Shown one piece after another: positions 12,268 through 23,299 of a stretch of 64,000 bases of DNA. Position 1 is the stretch's first letter, and every line of letters starts with the position of its first letter. The notes under the pieces were generated by a model. That model was not told the origin of the DNA. It searched no databases and saw only the letters and a list, made by a program, of their open reading frames with translations. The position numbers and the translations under genes are program-made. The DNA comes from Wolfiporia cocos (Eukaryota; Basidiomycota; Agaricomycetes; Polyporales; Phaeolaceae), in assembly GCA_029448655.1 (NCBI GenBank), contig JACCLO010000012.1:2914001-2978000 (forward strand), read 5' to 3'.

Positions 12268-12590
12268 GGTGCGTTGATCCGCTATATCTATATCTCGACT
12301 TTTGCTGTGCAGTGTATGCATATATTTTCTACACTCTGCTAGTCTGTTTGCGGTCGTGATGGGTACGCACGCTAACTTCACGGTGGTCACTAGGTCCACG
12401 AAGTGGAGGAGTTTGGCCTCGCGCGACATTTCCAATCAATATGTCATACGAGACGTCGTTAGATCTGGATCTTGGTAATACAAGCACAGTATTAGTATTA
12501 CCGCTCTGCCGCTGGGAACCTGTATGCACTAAACATAATTGATGATTTCTCTTCCTACTCTTGGTCCATCCCTCTGCCTTGCCTTCCAAA

Positions 12591-13831
12591 TAGTGATGTG
12601 CAAAGCACGGCTCAAAGCCGTGAGCCGGGCCTGGCCGAGCCGACTTAAGCCGGGCTGAGCCGAGCCTGAGGGGGCGGCTTGAGCCGGCTCAGGCCCGGCT
12701 TGGATCGTGAGCCGGCCGTAGCCGAGCCCTGGAGCCGGCGGCTTTAGGCGCGCAGCTGTGGTGTTGTTAGAATTAGCGAAAATGGGCCCTTTGGTTTAAG
12801 ATTTTGCATCAATTCACCTTATATGATCTCAACGACCATTACAATGACTTGTGATCTGCTAACACGGTGCAGAACGTGGTGACTACAGTTGCGATTGGGG
12901 TTGTGATCAAGATCTGGATTTTCGGTCAACATCATAAGCAGCTGTAAAAACACTTGTAGATCAGAACAACAACAAATAGTAGACATATAAGCATTCTGAA
13001 TATGTTGTGCTGCCATCTGAGCTGCTGTCACAAGAATTCTCCTAGTTTCCCTCTATTTCTTACTATTTTTCCGGCAATCCTACGAATTATCTACGACTTT
13101 CTAGACCAATAATCAGCTTATCTGGTTCATAAGTTAACGGTTACATACGTGCCGAATGATGGCCGCGTTATCTCCCGTAACGACGGCCTTATCTTATCGC
13201 TAGTAGTTACCATCAGTCACATGTCTAGTTCCAGCCAATCGGACATCCTGTCCGAAAGCAGTCAGCGTATAAACATCAGCGGACCGGGCTTTGGTCACGC
13301 CCCGTCTTTGTAATGACAAGAGCGCAAAACGCCATTCGTGCGGCCTACGCCGCCTTTCTATATTCCGGTTTTGATCGGCATATGTATTTATCGTATATTA
13401 CTAAGTACTTAGGTATCTGGGGACTTGTACATACGAATACGGACACTAGTATTATCTAATAAGACTGTTAGGGGTCTTATTTATCATGTATATATACTAG
13501 CCTTGCTGAGCGCTATTGCCTCAGTTCTATTCATTGCATTCATACTATCGAGTAACACTCGTGTTGTATCCTGCTTAACAGCTACTACTCTTCGCCTAAC
13601 CAGCAAACCCTTCAAGAATAACTAGTAAGTTGTTATCTTGTGTTAGCTGCACAAGCCAATAATCTCGAGGTCCTACATGATTACCCATAAGCCCCGGCCT
13701 GAGCCTGAGCCGGGCCCGAGCCGGCCTGAGCCGTCAAGGAGGGCCCGGCTTGACATTCCGCTGAGCCCAAGCCCTTCAAAGCTGGGCCCAAGCCCTGGGC
13801 TTTGAGCCGAGCCGTGCTTTGTACATCACTA
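12591..13831. mobile_element. hAT-like MITE 1, holding a solo LTR C
   Basis: Terminal inverted repeats read TAGTGATGTGCAAAGCACGGC on the left and, on the other strand, TAGTGATGTACAAAGCACGGC on the right. An 8 bp target duplication CTTCCAAA sits at 12583-12590 and 13832-13839; 8 bp duplications are typical of hAT transposons. Subterminal GC-rich arrays of GAGCCGGGC-type repeats flank both ends. Without the nested LTR C the element is about 616 bp and codes for nothing. The transposase supplying it is not in the window. Confidence 0.85.
13026..13645 (+). repeat. Solo LTR C, 620 bp
   Basis: It begins TGTCACAAGAATTC and ends CTTGTGTTA, flanked by a perfect 5 bp duplication GCTGC (13021-13025 and 13646-13650). 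It was inserted into MITE 1 and so is younger than it. TATA-like GTATATATAC and the AGTTCTATTCAT start-site motif are intact. Confidence 0.95.
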
Positions 13832-14596
13832 CTTCCAAATCGGCTGCACTCACCCGATTCAAATAGTGGATGGTCGCTCGTGAAGTAGAAACAGGCTGCC
13901 GCGTCCGCACTGTGCAGATCGACAATGTCAATGGGGAGCTACTCTCTGCTGACTTTGTCTCCTTCCTGTCCTCACGCGGCACTTCGTGGCGACTGACTAG
14001 CCCTTACACCTCGGCGCAGAATGGCCGCATCGAACGACTTCACCTTACCCTCATGAATCGTGCCCGGGCCATGCGTATTGCGTGCCAGCTGCCTTCCAAC
14101 CGATGGGACGAATTCCTGCTCACTGCAAACTTCCTTACTGTCCATACCTCTTCTCGCTCTCTCCCTGTCGGTACGACGCCCTATCACCTCTGGCATGGTC
14201 ATGCCCCCGACCTATCCAGCCTGCGCGAGATTGGCTCGCATGCGTTCGTCCTAATTCAGAATACTCACAATCCCAAAATCTATGCTCGCTCCATCAAATG
14301 CGTTCTGGTTGGGTATGATCAACACTCCAAGGGGTATCGTTGCTATCACCGCGCGACACACAAAATTATCTCCTCCTTCCATGTCGTGTTCATTGAATCT
14401 CACGAGGTTCCATCCCGTGTTGCAGTGCCGGCTGCAGACCCGGGACCGCCCTCTCCTGTCCCTGATGACGACACGCCTCCTGTGCCCCCTGTCATTCCTG
14501 AGCACACCTCCGCTCCTCCCATTCCTCTCCGTTGGTCTGAACGCTTGCATGCCCGCTCCAATGCCTCCTTGCGTGAGACAACCGTGGAACCCTCGT

Positions 14597-15230
14597 TAGT
14601 GATGTGCCAGGCCAGGCCCGGCTCAAAAGCCCCGGCTTTGGCCCGGCTTTTGACGGCCTTGGCTTTAAAAACAGGCCGGGCCCCCATTGATGGCCCAGGG
14701 CTTGGCCCGGCCCGGCCTGGGGCTTGCCCGGGGCCTTGCACTGTGAGGATGATCATCACTGTATCCACACAAACTCATAACATACTTTCTTCAACTATGT
14801 TCTGACAAAGCCAAGCTCCAGGATCTTCAATAATTCAGTGAATTATAGTGTGAAATCATCATCTCACCGGCACGGTGCTCTGTGGCGCGCCTTCCATGTG
14901 GGGCATCGTATAGGCACCCAAAAGTGAGCAACAGGCTTCAGCACCAAGAATTCAATTCATGGGACTATCCTCTTGATTGAATTTAAAAGTATAGACATAC
15001 ATTGAAATATGGCATACTGCTACTATATATATCCTTATATCATAGTTACTAGACATTTTATCCATTAGAGCTTTCAGGCCCAGGGCTCATGGCTTGGCCC
15101 GGCCCGGCTTGAGACACAAGCCGGGCCCTGGGCCGTCTCAAGCCGTGGTGTAGGGCCCAGCCTGGCCCGGCCCAAGTAGGGCTTGGCCCGGCCCGGCCTA
15201 TGGCCCAAAGCCGGGCCTGGCACATCACTA
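14597..15230. mobile_element. hAT-like MITE 2, related to MITE 1
   Basis: It starts TAGTGATGTGCCAGGC and ends GCCTGGCACATCACTA, giving inverted repeats of about 16 bp. The first 11 bases are shared with MITE 1. Subterminal GGCCCGGC arrays occupy both ends and the centre is AT-rich. The length of 634 bp is close to MITE 1 without its LTR. No convincing 8 bp target duplication was found, so one flank may have been lost. Confidence 0.75.
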
Positions 15231-15738
15231 CTCCAGTATGTGTAACAGAGCAAGGAGATTATGAATCACTGCTGTTGCCCAAGTTTTACCCTCACCATCA
15301 CAGGTCCCACTTTGCAAGTATCTGCGGTGATTTTGGTTGAAGACATGCTGGTTCAAGAGCTCACACTTCCACTGGATTCGCCTCTCCCCCCTCAGCACTT
15401 CCTATATTTTGAGCGAGTCCTCAATGCTCTCAAGGTCTGCATACCAGAATTATGCAACTTCTACGAGAAGCTCAACCCAGGATTGATAGAACATCTTCTC
15501 CCCTCTTTCAAATCCTACCGGAATGCCAAAGGGCAAGATGTTCGGTTAAAGTATGTGGGGCAAGTGAAACCAAAGGAAGAGAACCCGGCGTACGCGTTAT
15601 TCGAAGCCGAGACTAACCAAAAAGGCAAGGTAGTAGTGAAGTTTGTCCATAAATATGGCAAACACGGACACAAGTTGCTTGCGAAGGAAGGCCTCACCCT
15701 TCGCGCCGCTGGGAGGCGGCATATATGTCATCGTCATG

Positions 15739-16377
15739 TATCACAAGACGACTCACGCAGGGAGGGATCCCTAAACTACCCCGTCGACTCAAGGGGTAGA
15801 CCTACAAGGCATGCTACGCTGTTTGTAGCAGAGGCCCTACTCCTAGATTCAATCCAAGAAGCAGTAGTGGGGCTCACAAGCGGAGAGGTTCAAGGGACCT
15901 TCAGGGTCCTAAATGACAATCATAGTCTGAGGTCCTAGTGACCTCAGAGGCTGATATATATACATGTGGGCTGGGTAACTATTCAGTAACTACCTGCCCT
16001 CAAGTCATGGTCTGTGCGCCCATTATTGCCCGGAGGCTGGGACACAAGACTGGGTCATAGCCTGGCATCAAGCCTGGGCTGATATGATGGTAACCAGGGC
16101 CCCAGTAATGAGACCCTGTGAACTCATATGCCCCCAGACACCTTGTCAGGTGCTGGGCGCTAGTCATTGTAGATCAGGTGCCGCTACGCGGTCACCTGTC
16201 TACGCGTTCTGGTCACGTGTCTACGTTTTCGACCGAATATCTATATTCCTACGCGTCCGGTAAGGGGCGCGCGGGTGGCTACAGCCTTTAAGGGTTTAGT
16301 AGGGCACCCTTAGCCCGTATAGTAGGGAACTACCAAGTATTTAGCTAGAGGAGAGAGAAACGTACTTTCTTGTGACA
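15739..16377 (-). repeat. LTR I, 3' LTR of TRIM-I
   Basis: 639 bp, no differences noticed from the partner at 18349-18987. It contains a TATA-like TATATATA and a CACGTG-containing U3 portion. It is the downstream LTR because the polypurine tract lies directly right of it on +. Confidence 0.95.
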
Positions 16378-16393
16378 TCACCCCCTCCTTAGC
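16378..16393 (-). other. Polypurine tract of TRIM-I
   Basis: On the minus strand it reads AAGGAGGGGGTGA directly before the LTR terminus TGTCAC, the usual position of the plus-strand primer in LTR elements. Confidence 0.8.
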
Positions 16394-18336
16394 CTTCATG
16401 GGCCCCATGAAGTTCTTTGTTTTGAACTCCGGTTTTCGATTTCTTTCGTCCGACGCGTCACTGTCGGCCAGGTTTTCAAGCCTTGAAACTGCCTTGCCAG
16501 GCAGAACCCCGGTGGGTTTTTGTTTGTGCCTCTATATACACTAATCCTTCCCTTTGTTTTGTCCTTGCTCAGGGGGCTTCCGGAGGGTACCGGAGCTTTT
16601 TGGATGCGTTTCAGAGGGGTTGACCGCCTTGCTAAAGGGCGTGGTCTGGGGTGTGCCCGCTTTTTTACGCCTTTCGCGGGGCTTTAGCCTGGTGCTAGAG
16701 GGACTGCGACAGAGAGGGGTCCGGTTGCGTTGCGGATCCGGCACGGTGCCATGTACTTGGGTGGCCTACCCTGGCGTGTGCTGTTACTCTCCCTTTGAGC
16801 TATTATTTTATTTTTTTGCTCTATGGGTGTGTCCTTGGCTTCGTCGTGGTACTCCGGCCGTCGCGCGTTGCATTTAGCTGTGCGGTTGGCGACGTCGCTG
16901 TCCGGAGTTGGCGGTTGTTGGCTTTTTGGCGGTTTGGACCCTTCCCTTTTTGCGTTTTGACTTACGTATGGGTCCGGTGAGCGTGTTGGGGGTCCGGTCT
17001 GTCTCCGGCCCACCCCATTCCCTTTTTTGGAGAGGTTGGGGGCCTCTCTGGGATTTTGGTCGTGCCCTGCTGCGCTATCGCGTCTGACGCAGGCGGCTGT
17101 GGGCGTGTCTGTGGAGGTGGCGGCGGTGGCATCCTGCCTTTGCCACTTGGGCCGAGATGGCCGGGGTGGCTTGACGCCGGACTGGGGGGTCTCGCTGTGG
17201 CGAGGTGGTATCCCCCTAGTGGCTTAGCGCCGGTGGCTGTGTGGCTGTGACGGCTTTGCCTGTGGCTTTGGGCTTTTGGAGCCCTTGCCGTGGTGCCTTT
17301 GGAGCCGGTGCCGTTCACGTCCTTGACGGTGCCTTTGTGCGCCTTAAAGGGTGGCGGTTCCCCTGTTCGACGGGCGCGGTGGGTATTGTCGCGCCGAGGG
17401 CCGGGGTGATTAGCAGTGCCCCGGGCCCCCTGTCGCTGCCTTGCGGCGTGCCTGCTGCTGTCCTTTTCTGGGTCTTTTGGAGACGCCTTTGGGTGAGGCA
17501 GGCGGGAGGTGCCCGGTTATTAAGGTGGACGGCGCCACCGTTCGACTTTGGGCGCAGCGGGTGCCTTTGGCGTTGGTACGCCTTCTGCTCTAGGGCTGTG
17601 GCTTTTTTTTTCTTTGGCGTTGCGGCTGTGTCGTTGCGACTTCGGGTGGTTACCCTTGCTGCTTGGCCTTTTGCTGTGTGCGTCCGGTTTGGCCGGAGTG
17701 GCCTTTGTCGATGCCGGAGGTGTCCGGCTGGGGTGCGCTTTCGGACCGCGGATGGTCCTGGTGGTCGGTGCCCCTTCTATGTGGGGTGCCGGGTCCTTTG
17801 CGCTGGAATCGACGGGCGGTGGTTCCTCTTTTGCCTGTTCCCCAAGTGCTTACGCCGTTGTCTAGGTGACGCGGGCGCAGAGGCAGACCCTTCGCGATTG
17901 TTTCCCCCTTGGCAGGTGGGATCGCGGGGGCCGGGGTAGGGCGAGGGGTCGTCCACGTCGGTTGCTCGTTTGGTAATCCAGCGGTGCTGGGGTTCGCGGT
18001 TGTTGGGGCGGACGCTGCCGCCGTTCATCGGTTGATCGCAGGGGCGGCGCCCTGGGAGGTGCTGGGTCACCTCTCGCTTTGCATGCACTAGCCCTCGCCG
18101 TCCCTTGACAGGTGACGGTTTGGTCTTCTCGCGGCTTACAGCGGTTGGATGGGCTATTGAGCCGTCATCCTCTTCATTCCCCCAGGTAGGTCTTCGCGTC
18201 GCTTGTATGGGGGCTCGTACTTGTACGGACCGCTGACTCTTGAGGTCAGGTCGGCTGCCCCGCTGCGTCGCACCATCCTAGAGTAGAAGACCCTCACAGC
18301 CGGCGCACCCAGAGTTGCGCCGAGGGGAGGTAGAAT
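16394..18336 (-). other. Interior of TRIM-I, no recognised gene
   Basis: Open frames exist on both strands because GC content is high, for example Pro-rich frames on the sense strand near 16962-17318. None shows a domain, and several overlapping frames are open at once, which is what composition alone predicts. I would not call a gene here. Confidence 0.6.
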
Positions 18337-18347
18337 AGACTATGATT
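18337..18347 (-). promoter_or_regulatory. Self-priming site of TRIM-I
   Basis: The sense sequence AATCATAGTCT, starting two bases inside the 5' LTR, is the exact complement of AGACTATGATT within the LTR (18528-18538). That LTR site lies about 25-30 bp downstream of the TATATATA at 18564-18572, where transcription should start. This matches the Tf1-type arrangement in which the RNA 5' end primes reverse transcription. Confidence 0.75.
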
Positions 18348-18348
18348 A

Positions 18349-18987
18349 TATCACAAGACGACTCACGCAGGGAGGGATCCCTAAACTACCCCGTCGACTC
18401 AAGGGGTAGACCTACAAGGCATGCTACGCTGTTTGTAGCAGAGGCCCTACTCCTAGATTCAATCCAAGAAGCAGTAGTGGGGCTCACAAGCGGAGAGGTT
18501 CAAGGGACCTTCAGGGTCCTAAATGACAATCATAGTCTGAGGTCCTAGTGACCTCAGAGGCTGATATATATACATGTGGGCTGGGTAACTATTCAGTAAC
18601 TACCTGCCCTCAAGTCATGGTCTGTGCGCCCATTATTGCCCGGAGGCTGGGACACAAGACTGGGTCATAGCCTGGCATCAAGCCTGGGCTGATATGATGG
18701 TAACCAGGGCCCCAGTAATGAGACCCTGTGAACTCATATGCCCCCAGACACCTTGTCAGGTGCTGGGCGCTAGTCATTGTAGATCAGGTGCCGCTACGCG
18801 GTCACCTGTCTACGCGTTCTGGTCACGTGTCTACGTTTTCGACCGAATATCTATATTCCTACGCGTCCGGTAAGGGGCGCGCGGGTGGCTACAGCCTTTA
18901 AGGGTTTAGTAGGGCACCCTTAGCCCGTATAGTAGGGAACTACCAAGTATTTAGCTAGAGGAGAGAGAAACGTACTTTCTTGTGACA
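18349..18987 (-). repeat. LTR I, 5' LTR of TRIM-I
   Basis: 639 bp partner of 15739-16377. It is upstream in the element because the priming site lies left of it on +. It is followed by the TCATG target duplication. Confidence 0.95.
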
Positions 18988-19561
18988 TCATGGACTTTGT
19001 GACTGGCGACACAATCTTCGATGCAAAGAGCGAGAGTCTCTCTCTTGACTGACATCAAACGAGCTGTAAAGCTCCTGCACACCAACGATCTCGTCTTTGG
19101 CGACCTGTGCCAACCCAACGTCATGGTGGTAAAGTGCGAGGACGGGAAATATGGTGTGATGTTGATTAATCTGGACTGGTGTGGGAAGCACGGAGAGGCA
19201 TGATACCCTGTACGACTCAATATGGGGATAAAATGGCACAGCTAAGTTGAGTGTGGTGGGATCATAGCGAAGGAGCATGACACGTACATGTTGTCCAAGA
19301 TACGGCAGAAGTTCTCGGGTCGTTAGACATTGGTTGTGTCTTGTTCACTCATAACAGTAACACCGCTCCTATATTCTTCTATGGAATTCTCTCACATACT
19401 GCTCACAGCTTGTTAAAGCCATTTCTCCCCCAGCACCTTCGGTGGCTCATCGTTCTACTCGTGCTTCCACTGCCAGTGCAGGTATTCGCTCGCTACACAC
19501 GTGCCCTCTTTCATTGGTCCCCATTTCGCCACATACTGCGACAGCGCAGGCAAGAATGTCG

Positions 19562-20175
19562 TGAATGTTTGTTTGGATTGTAGGTCCGTGTTGTGGAAGT
19601 GGCGTTGCTACGTTAGTAAGCCATGCATGTGATTGATATATACCAGTATCAGGATATGAGTAATTACTATAGCGTTGGCATGTGATAATGAGCGGGCCGC
19701 TCATCCAATTGTACTGACATAGCCCGGTATCGGGATATGAGTAAGGCGCGTGACACTGGAGGTTAGTCCGCTGAGTCATTGACATGTACGAACGTGTTAT
19801 GTACGTGTTTTTATGACAGGTGGACGTATACCGCATTGTGTACATGTTATTTGGTTGCGTGTACGTGTAGATGGGCGCTTAGCAGTGTAAACGTCTACCA
19901 AGGTCGTAGAAATACCAGATAAATAGGTAAAATTCGGGAAAAATACTGGTATGTCCCAAATCTGTGACATTACCCCGTCTTCAGGTTTCATTGTCCCTAA
20001 TGGAACGATTACCTCCCTGTGGAGCCGAATCCACCAGTACCACGCTTGGATTTAATCTTTTCAAAGTAAGATTTTCCGTGTAGCGTAATATGCGGGTCCT
20101 TAGCAACTTCGCAGATTAGCTGGGCAATCTTATCACCGGCCCGAATATCAATAGATATGTCGGAGTGATTCCGGA
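19562..20175 (-). pseudogene. Gyp-A 3' end fragment: dUTPase C-terminus and partial LTR A
   Basis: On the minus strand, 20009-20175 encodes the last part of the Gyp-A dUTPase (motifs GDKIAQLI and RGTGGFGSTGR). The polypurine tract and LTR A (19969 down to about 19562) follow. The LTR is cut short near the transcript start region and the coding part is cut at 20176 by LTR B. It is a third, older Gyp-A copy: LTR differences from 40552-41250 are scattered along it. Confidence 0.85.
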
Positions 20176-20882
20176 TGTTATGGTTATTTTGATTTTTCGA
20201 ATATCGACAGAACTCACCATAGGGCGAATACGATACGGGACTTGTTGCGCAACCAACCCCCCTGGCTACTCGTGATTCTACTGGGCGCATCCCCAGTTGT
20301 ACTAGTCTAAACGGCTCTTTTCATCTTTGGCAGATCCAACTCTGCTGTCGTTTCACATTCATCGTTTATTAGCTGATAGATGGCGTTCAACCGCCATCAT
20401 TCCTATCCATCATCTCGGATATATCACTACATACCTATCAAACGTTTGACACTATAGCGTAGATAGTATCGGTGACATCTGGAACAGACTTGACCCCTAA
20501 AACCTAACAAAGTATATAAACTCATGTATTTACTGTCGAGGCTCTTCAGCTCGACCTTGTTGTATTAACAAGAAGTCTTATACTCGTTCTCAAACGTAGG
20601 AAACTACGCTCAGTATTTCTCACTCGAGCAACCGAACGACTAAGTCCTCGAAGTGCACACTGACTTCTCGGACTTAGGCGAGTCTTATATTCTATTCGAC
20701 TCGCACTTGAACAGATTATATCCTCTAACGCGTATTGGATATTAACCGATCTCCTAAGGACTTCACTTAGGACCCAAAGGCATCTAACGAGTATTTGCCT
20801 TGCATACGGCTACACACCTACGTGCAGAAGAACGATCTATATTCGCGACTCGAATATACGAACGGGTATTCGACCCGTAACA
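20176..20882 (-). repeat. LTR B, minus orientation, mismatched flanks
   Basis: 707 bp, reading on the minus strand TGTTACGGGTCGAATACCC through to CCATAACA; it matches LTR B copies at 46708-47414 and 49012-49717. Left flank CCGGA is Gyp-A coding sequence and right flank GAAGG is Gyp-2 gag, so there is no target duplication. Two unrelated elements have been joined through this LTR. Confidence 0.9.
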
Positions 20883-22774
20883 GAAGGTCGAGCTCATCAC
20901 TCCCTCACCTACCACGGTGCAAGGGCATATGATATTTGGACCAGAATTCCCAGCACGACTGATTGAACTCTTGCCCGAGGACATTCAGGGAGTCTACAGA
21001 CTCAACCGATACGAGTGGACTGACACCATTGGAGCCTTCCGTAACCGCGGAGGAATTGTTGTCATCCCCAGAGAAGATAGGGCATCGAAGTGGGTACAAG
21101 TATACCCCTCCGCAGGAACGACCGCTTGGGAAATAACGCGTGAAGCGTTCGAACAATTCGGAGAAATCCCTCCGATGTCAACCGCGACGTTGACCGAAAA
21201 CAAAACCGAAACCATCAACAGAACCTTCAATGCCGATGGAAATACGAATCAGCCTTCGGGCGCCACAGGAATGGCAGGAATTGGGCGCATCGGAGATGAT
21301 GGGAGAAATCCTGGAAACTTTACAGGAACAGATAACAGCCAGACCGGAGGACAGGACCCTCCAGGATTTATATCTGCTTTTGCGCAGAGTGGGATTGGGT
21401 CTATGTCTGGAGGAGCAAACCTCTTTGGAAGCCCCCCACAGAACACACCCAGAATGGGTAGCGGAGGAAATCCATCTTGGACTAGCCCAAGCGGAGGAAT
21501 GGGAACAACAAACCCAGGAACATGGCCTTCAGGCCTATTTGGACGAACCTCCGCAAATACAAGCGGAGGAGGATTGGGAGGAAACTTCGGACTCGGAGGA
21601 GGGAATGCCCCCCCTCCTGGAGGACTTGGAGGAGGAACCCCCACGAACCTCGGAGGAGGAAACCCTGGAGGAGGAAACCCAGGGAACCCCGGAGGAAATC
21701 CAGGAAACCCGGGTGGAGGATACCCGGGAGGAGGAGGACCCCCAGGGGGACCGTCACCACCGAATGTGCCGCAGCCTCAACCTCTGGCGCCGAACCGGTA
21801 TTACCGACCCCCAATGATAAAGATCAATCCCCCAGACGTATTCGACGGGGAACGATCCGACATGCAGAACTTCATAAACCAGTGCAATTCCTGGTTTACG
21901 ATGTACGAAACGTCATTCCAGAACCACGTTCAGAGAGTGATCTTTATCCTCTCTTATAATTCGAACAAGGAGAAAACGGGCCAATGGAAACAGAATTATC
22001 ACCGGGTTTATACGAACCCCCAGACAAAACGATTGTTCCCGCCTAGCCTTGAACAGTTTGATGCAGATTTCCAGAAAGCCTTCGGAGCCATCGAAGAGGT
22101 ACAGAAGGCGCGGAAGAAAATCCTGGACGTAACCCAGGACAGGAAGGACATCGATGATTATATCACCGAGTTCAACAACTTGGCCGGAAAGGCCCAGTAC
22201 GATCGATACGGACGGAAACGCATTGCTCATAACCCTCTTCGAGAAAGGGTTACCCGAACATACGACCCGATATATCATCGGCATTCGGCCGCTAGCAGCG
22301 ACCATTGATGAATGGCAGTCCGCTGCCTCGTACTATGAAAATACGTACAAGATATTCTTGAAACGGGATAAACTGTTTGTCAAGAAAAAGGCTTGGCAAG
22401 CCTCGAACCAGAACGGCGGATGCACTAGTGCTCCGCAGACACCCACACCGAAAGATCCAAATGCGATGGATGTAGATCGAATGACCACCCAGGAAAGGGA
22501 CGATCACATCAAGAAGGGAAAATGTTTCACCTGTCATCAGCCAGGGCATATGTTGCGAGACTGCCCAAAGAGGCCGAGGAAGCCAGCCCGCCCTAGGCGG
22601 ACTACTCGAAAAACTGAAGAAGAAGAAGCCGAGCAAGAAGCTCGCATTGAAGAAGTCTCTGAGGAAGAGACTGAATACATCACCGCTAACAGGGCGGTCA
22701 CAGCAATTAGGGCTCTAAAAGCCAAGAACCCCGAGCTCCTAGCACGGCTCGTAGAAGAACAGGATTTTGCCTAG
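20883..22774 (+). pseudogene. gag: Gyp-2 gag, 5'-truncated and frameshifted
   Basis: The frame is open from the LTR B junction, so the N-terminus is missing. A Gly/Pro/Asn-rich low-complexity region (about 21240-21770) precedes the capsid-like part (PDVFDGERSDMQNFI, YDRYGRKR). The frame then shifts near 22190-22210, and the continuation in another frame (22154-22774) supplies ALLITLFEKGLP and a CCHC knuckle CFTCHQPGHMLRDC. The frameshift lies inside the capsid region and not at the gag/pol boundary, so it is a mutation rather than programmed. It is a chromovirus-like Gag unlike that of Gyp-A. Confidence 0.85.
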
Positions 22775-23299
22775 GAGGGAAGCCCACGGTCTTACCCTCC
22801 GAGAAAGCAGCGCATGTAATTACCTCGTTCAAGAAGAATCGATCCCTCTTCATCCCGGTAATCATGACGCTGGCAAAACCCGTGAAGTGCAATGCACTAA
22901 TCGACTCAGGAGCAATGTCGAACCTGATCCACAGCAGAGTGGTAGAAAAATACAAGGTGCCCACGCAACCCTTGAAGAACCCGATCATTGTCAAAAATGT
23001 TGACGGAACAGAAAACAAAGATGGGCGAATAGACCGAGAAGCCGCCATACTACTACGATATCCAAAGACCCAGAAAACGCGAAAAGTCCGATTCCTGGTA
23101 GGATCAATCGGAACAGAGAATATGATTCTAGTGTATGGATGGCTAAAAGACGAAAACCCCACAATCGACTGGAAGGACCAAACAGTCGATGTACGATTGA
23201 TGCTAGGGGCAGAAGAACAGAAACAGGAAACCACGATCCGAATGGATACGGTAGAAATGGTAGTTGCCCCAGACCAGAAGGAAAAATTCCAACAAGGGG

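Larger units (their letters stand above)
12505..14596 (+). pseudogene. Ty1/copia integrase remnant, split by a MITE
   Basis: The part left of 12591 gives the copia integrase motif GNLYALNIIDDFSSYSW. The part right of 13839 continues with REVETG, VQIDN, the DDE-domain stretch PYTSAQNGRIERLH, then PYHLWHG and a C-terminal region with KCVLVGYD. An in-frame TAG (near 13866) and a shift in frame around the MITE insertion make it non-functional. Gag, protease, RT and LTRs of this element are not in the window. It lies between the 3' end of the Crinkler gene and the kinase pseudogene, and its right edge coincides with the second MITE. Confidence 0.85.
15739..18987 (-). mobile_element. TRIM-I: non-autonomous LTR element, 3.25 kb
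   Basis: Two 639 bp direct repeats that read as identical (15739-16377 and 18349-18987) flank a 1.97 kb interior. The whole unit is bounded by a 5 bp duplication TCATG (15734-15738 and 18988-18992). On the minus strand each LTR reads TGTCACAAGAAAGTACG to CTTGTGATA. A polypurine tract (AAGGAGGGGGTGA) precedes the 3' LTR and an 11 nt self-priming site follows the 5' LTR. The interior has no recognisable Gag, protease or polymerase. It is GC-rich and strongly strand-skewed: G/T-rich on +, A/C-rich on the sense strand. Identical LTRs imply a recent insertion driven by proteins supplied in trans. Confidence 0.88.
15231..19326 (+). pseudogene. Fungal kinase-like gene split by TRIM-I
   Basis: The left half (15231-15733) reads GPTLQVSAVILVEDML..., then KVVVKFVHKYG (candidate kinase Lys region) and, in another frame, GGGIYVIVMDF (hinge). 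The right half (18993-19326) continues with DFVTGDTIFDAK, then LVFGDLCQPNVMV, which replaces the usual HRD loop, and INLDWCG in the DFG position. This is the pattern of the fungal-type protein kinases common in basidiomycetes. Removing TRIM-I and one TCATG copy restores the codon order across the site. The gene was already or is now dead: there is a frameshift just before GGGIYV, a TGA after SLSLD, and TGA and TAA within the C-terminal YPVRLNMGIKW region (near 19201-19246). Only part of the gene is represented. Confidence 0.75.

Noticed and set aside
12600..13831. GC-rich repeats at 12600-12740 and 13690-13820 as a CRISPR-like or tandem array
   Set aside because: Units are short, irregular and inverted between the two ends; they are subterminal repeats of a MITE. 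The organism is also clearly eukaryotic.
17241..17939. A 232-codon frame on + inside TRIM-I
   Set aside because: It lies antisense to the element, has no domain, and other frames are open in the same GC-rich sequence; composition explains it.
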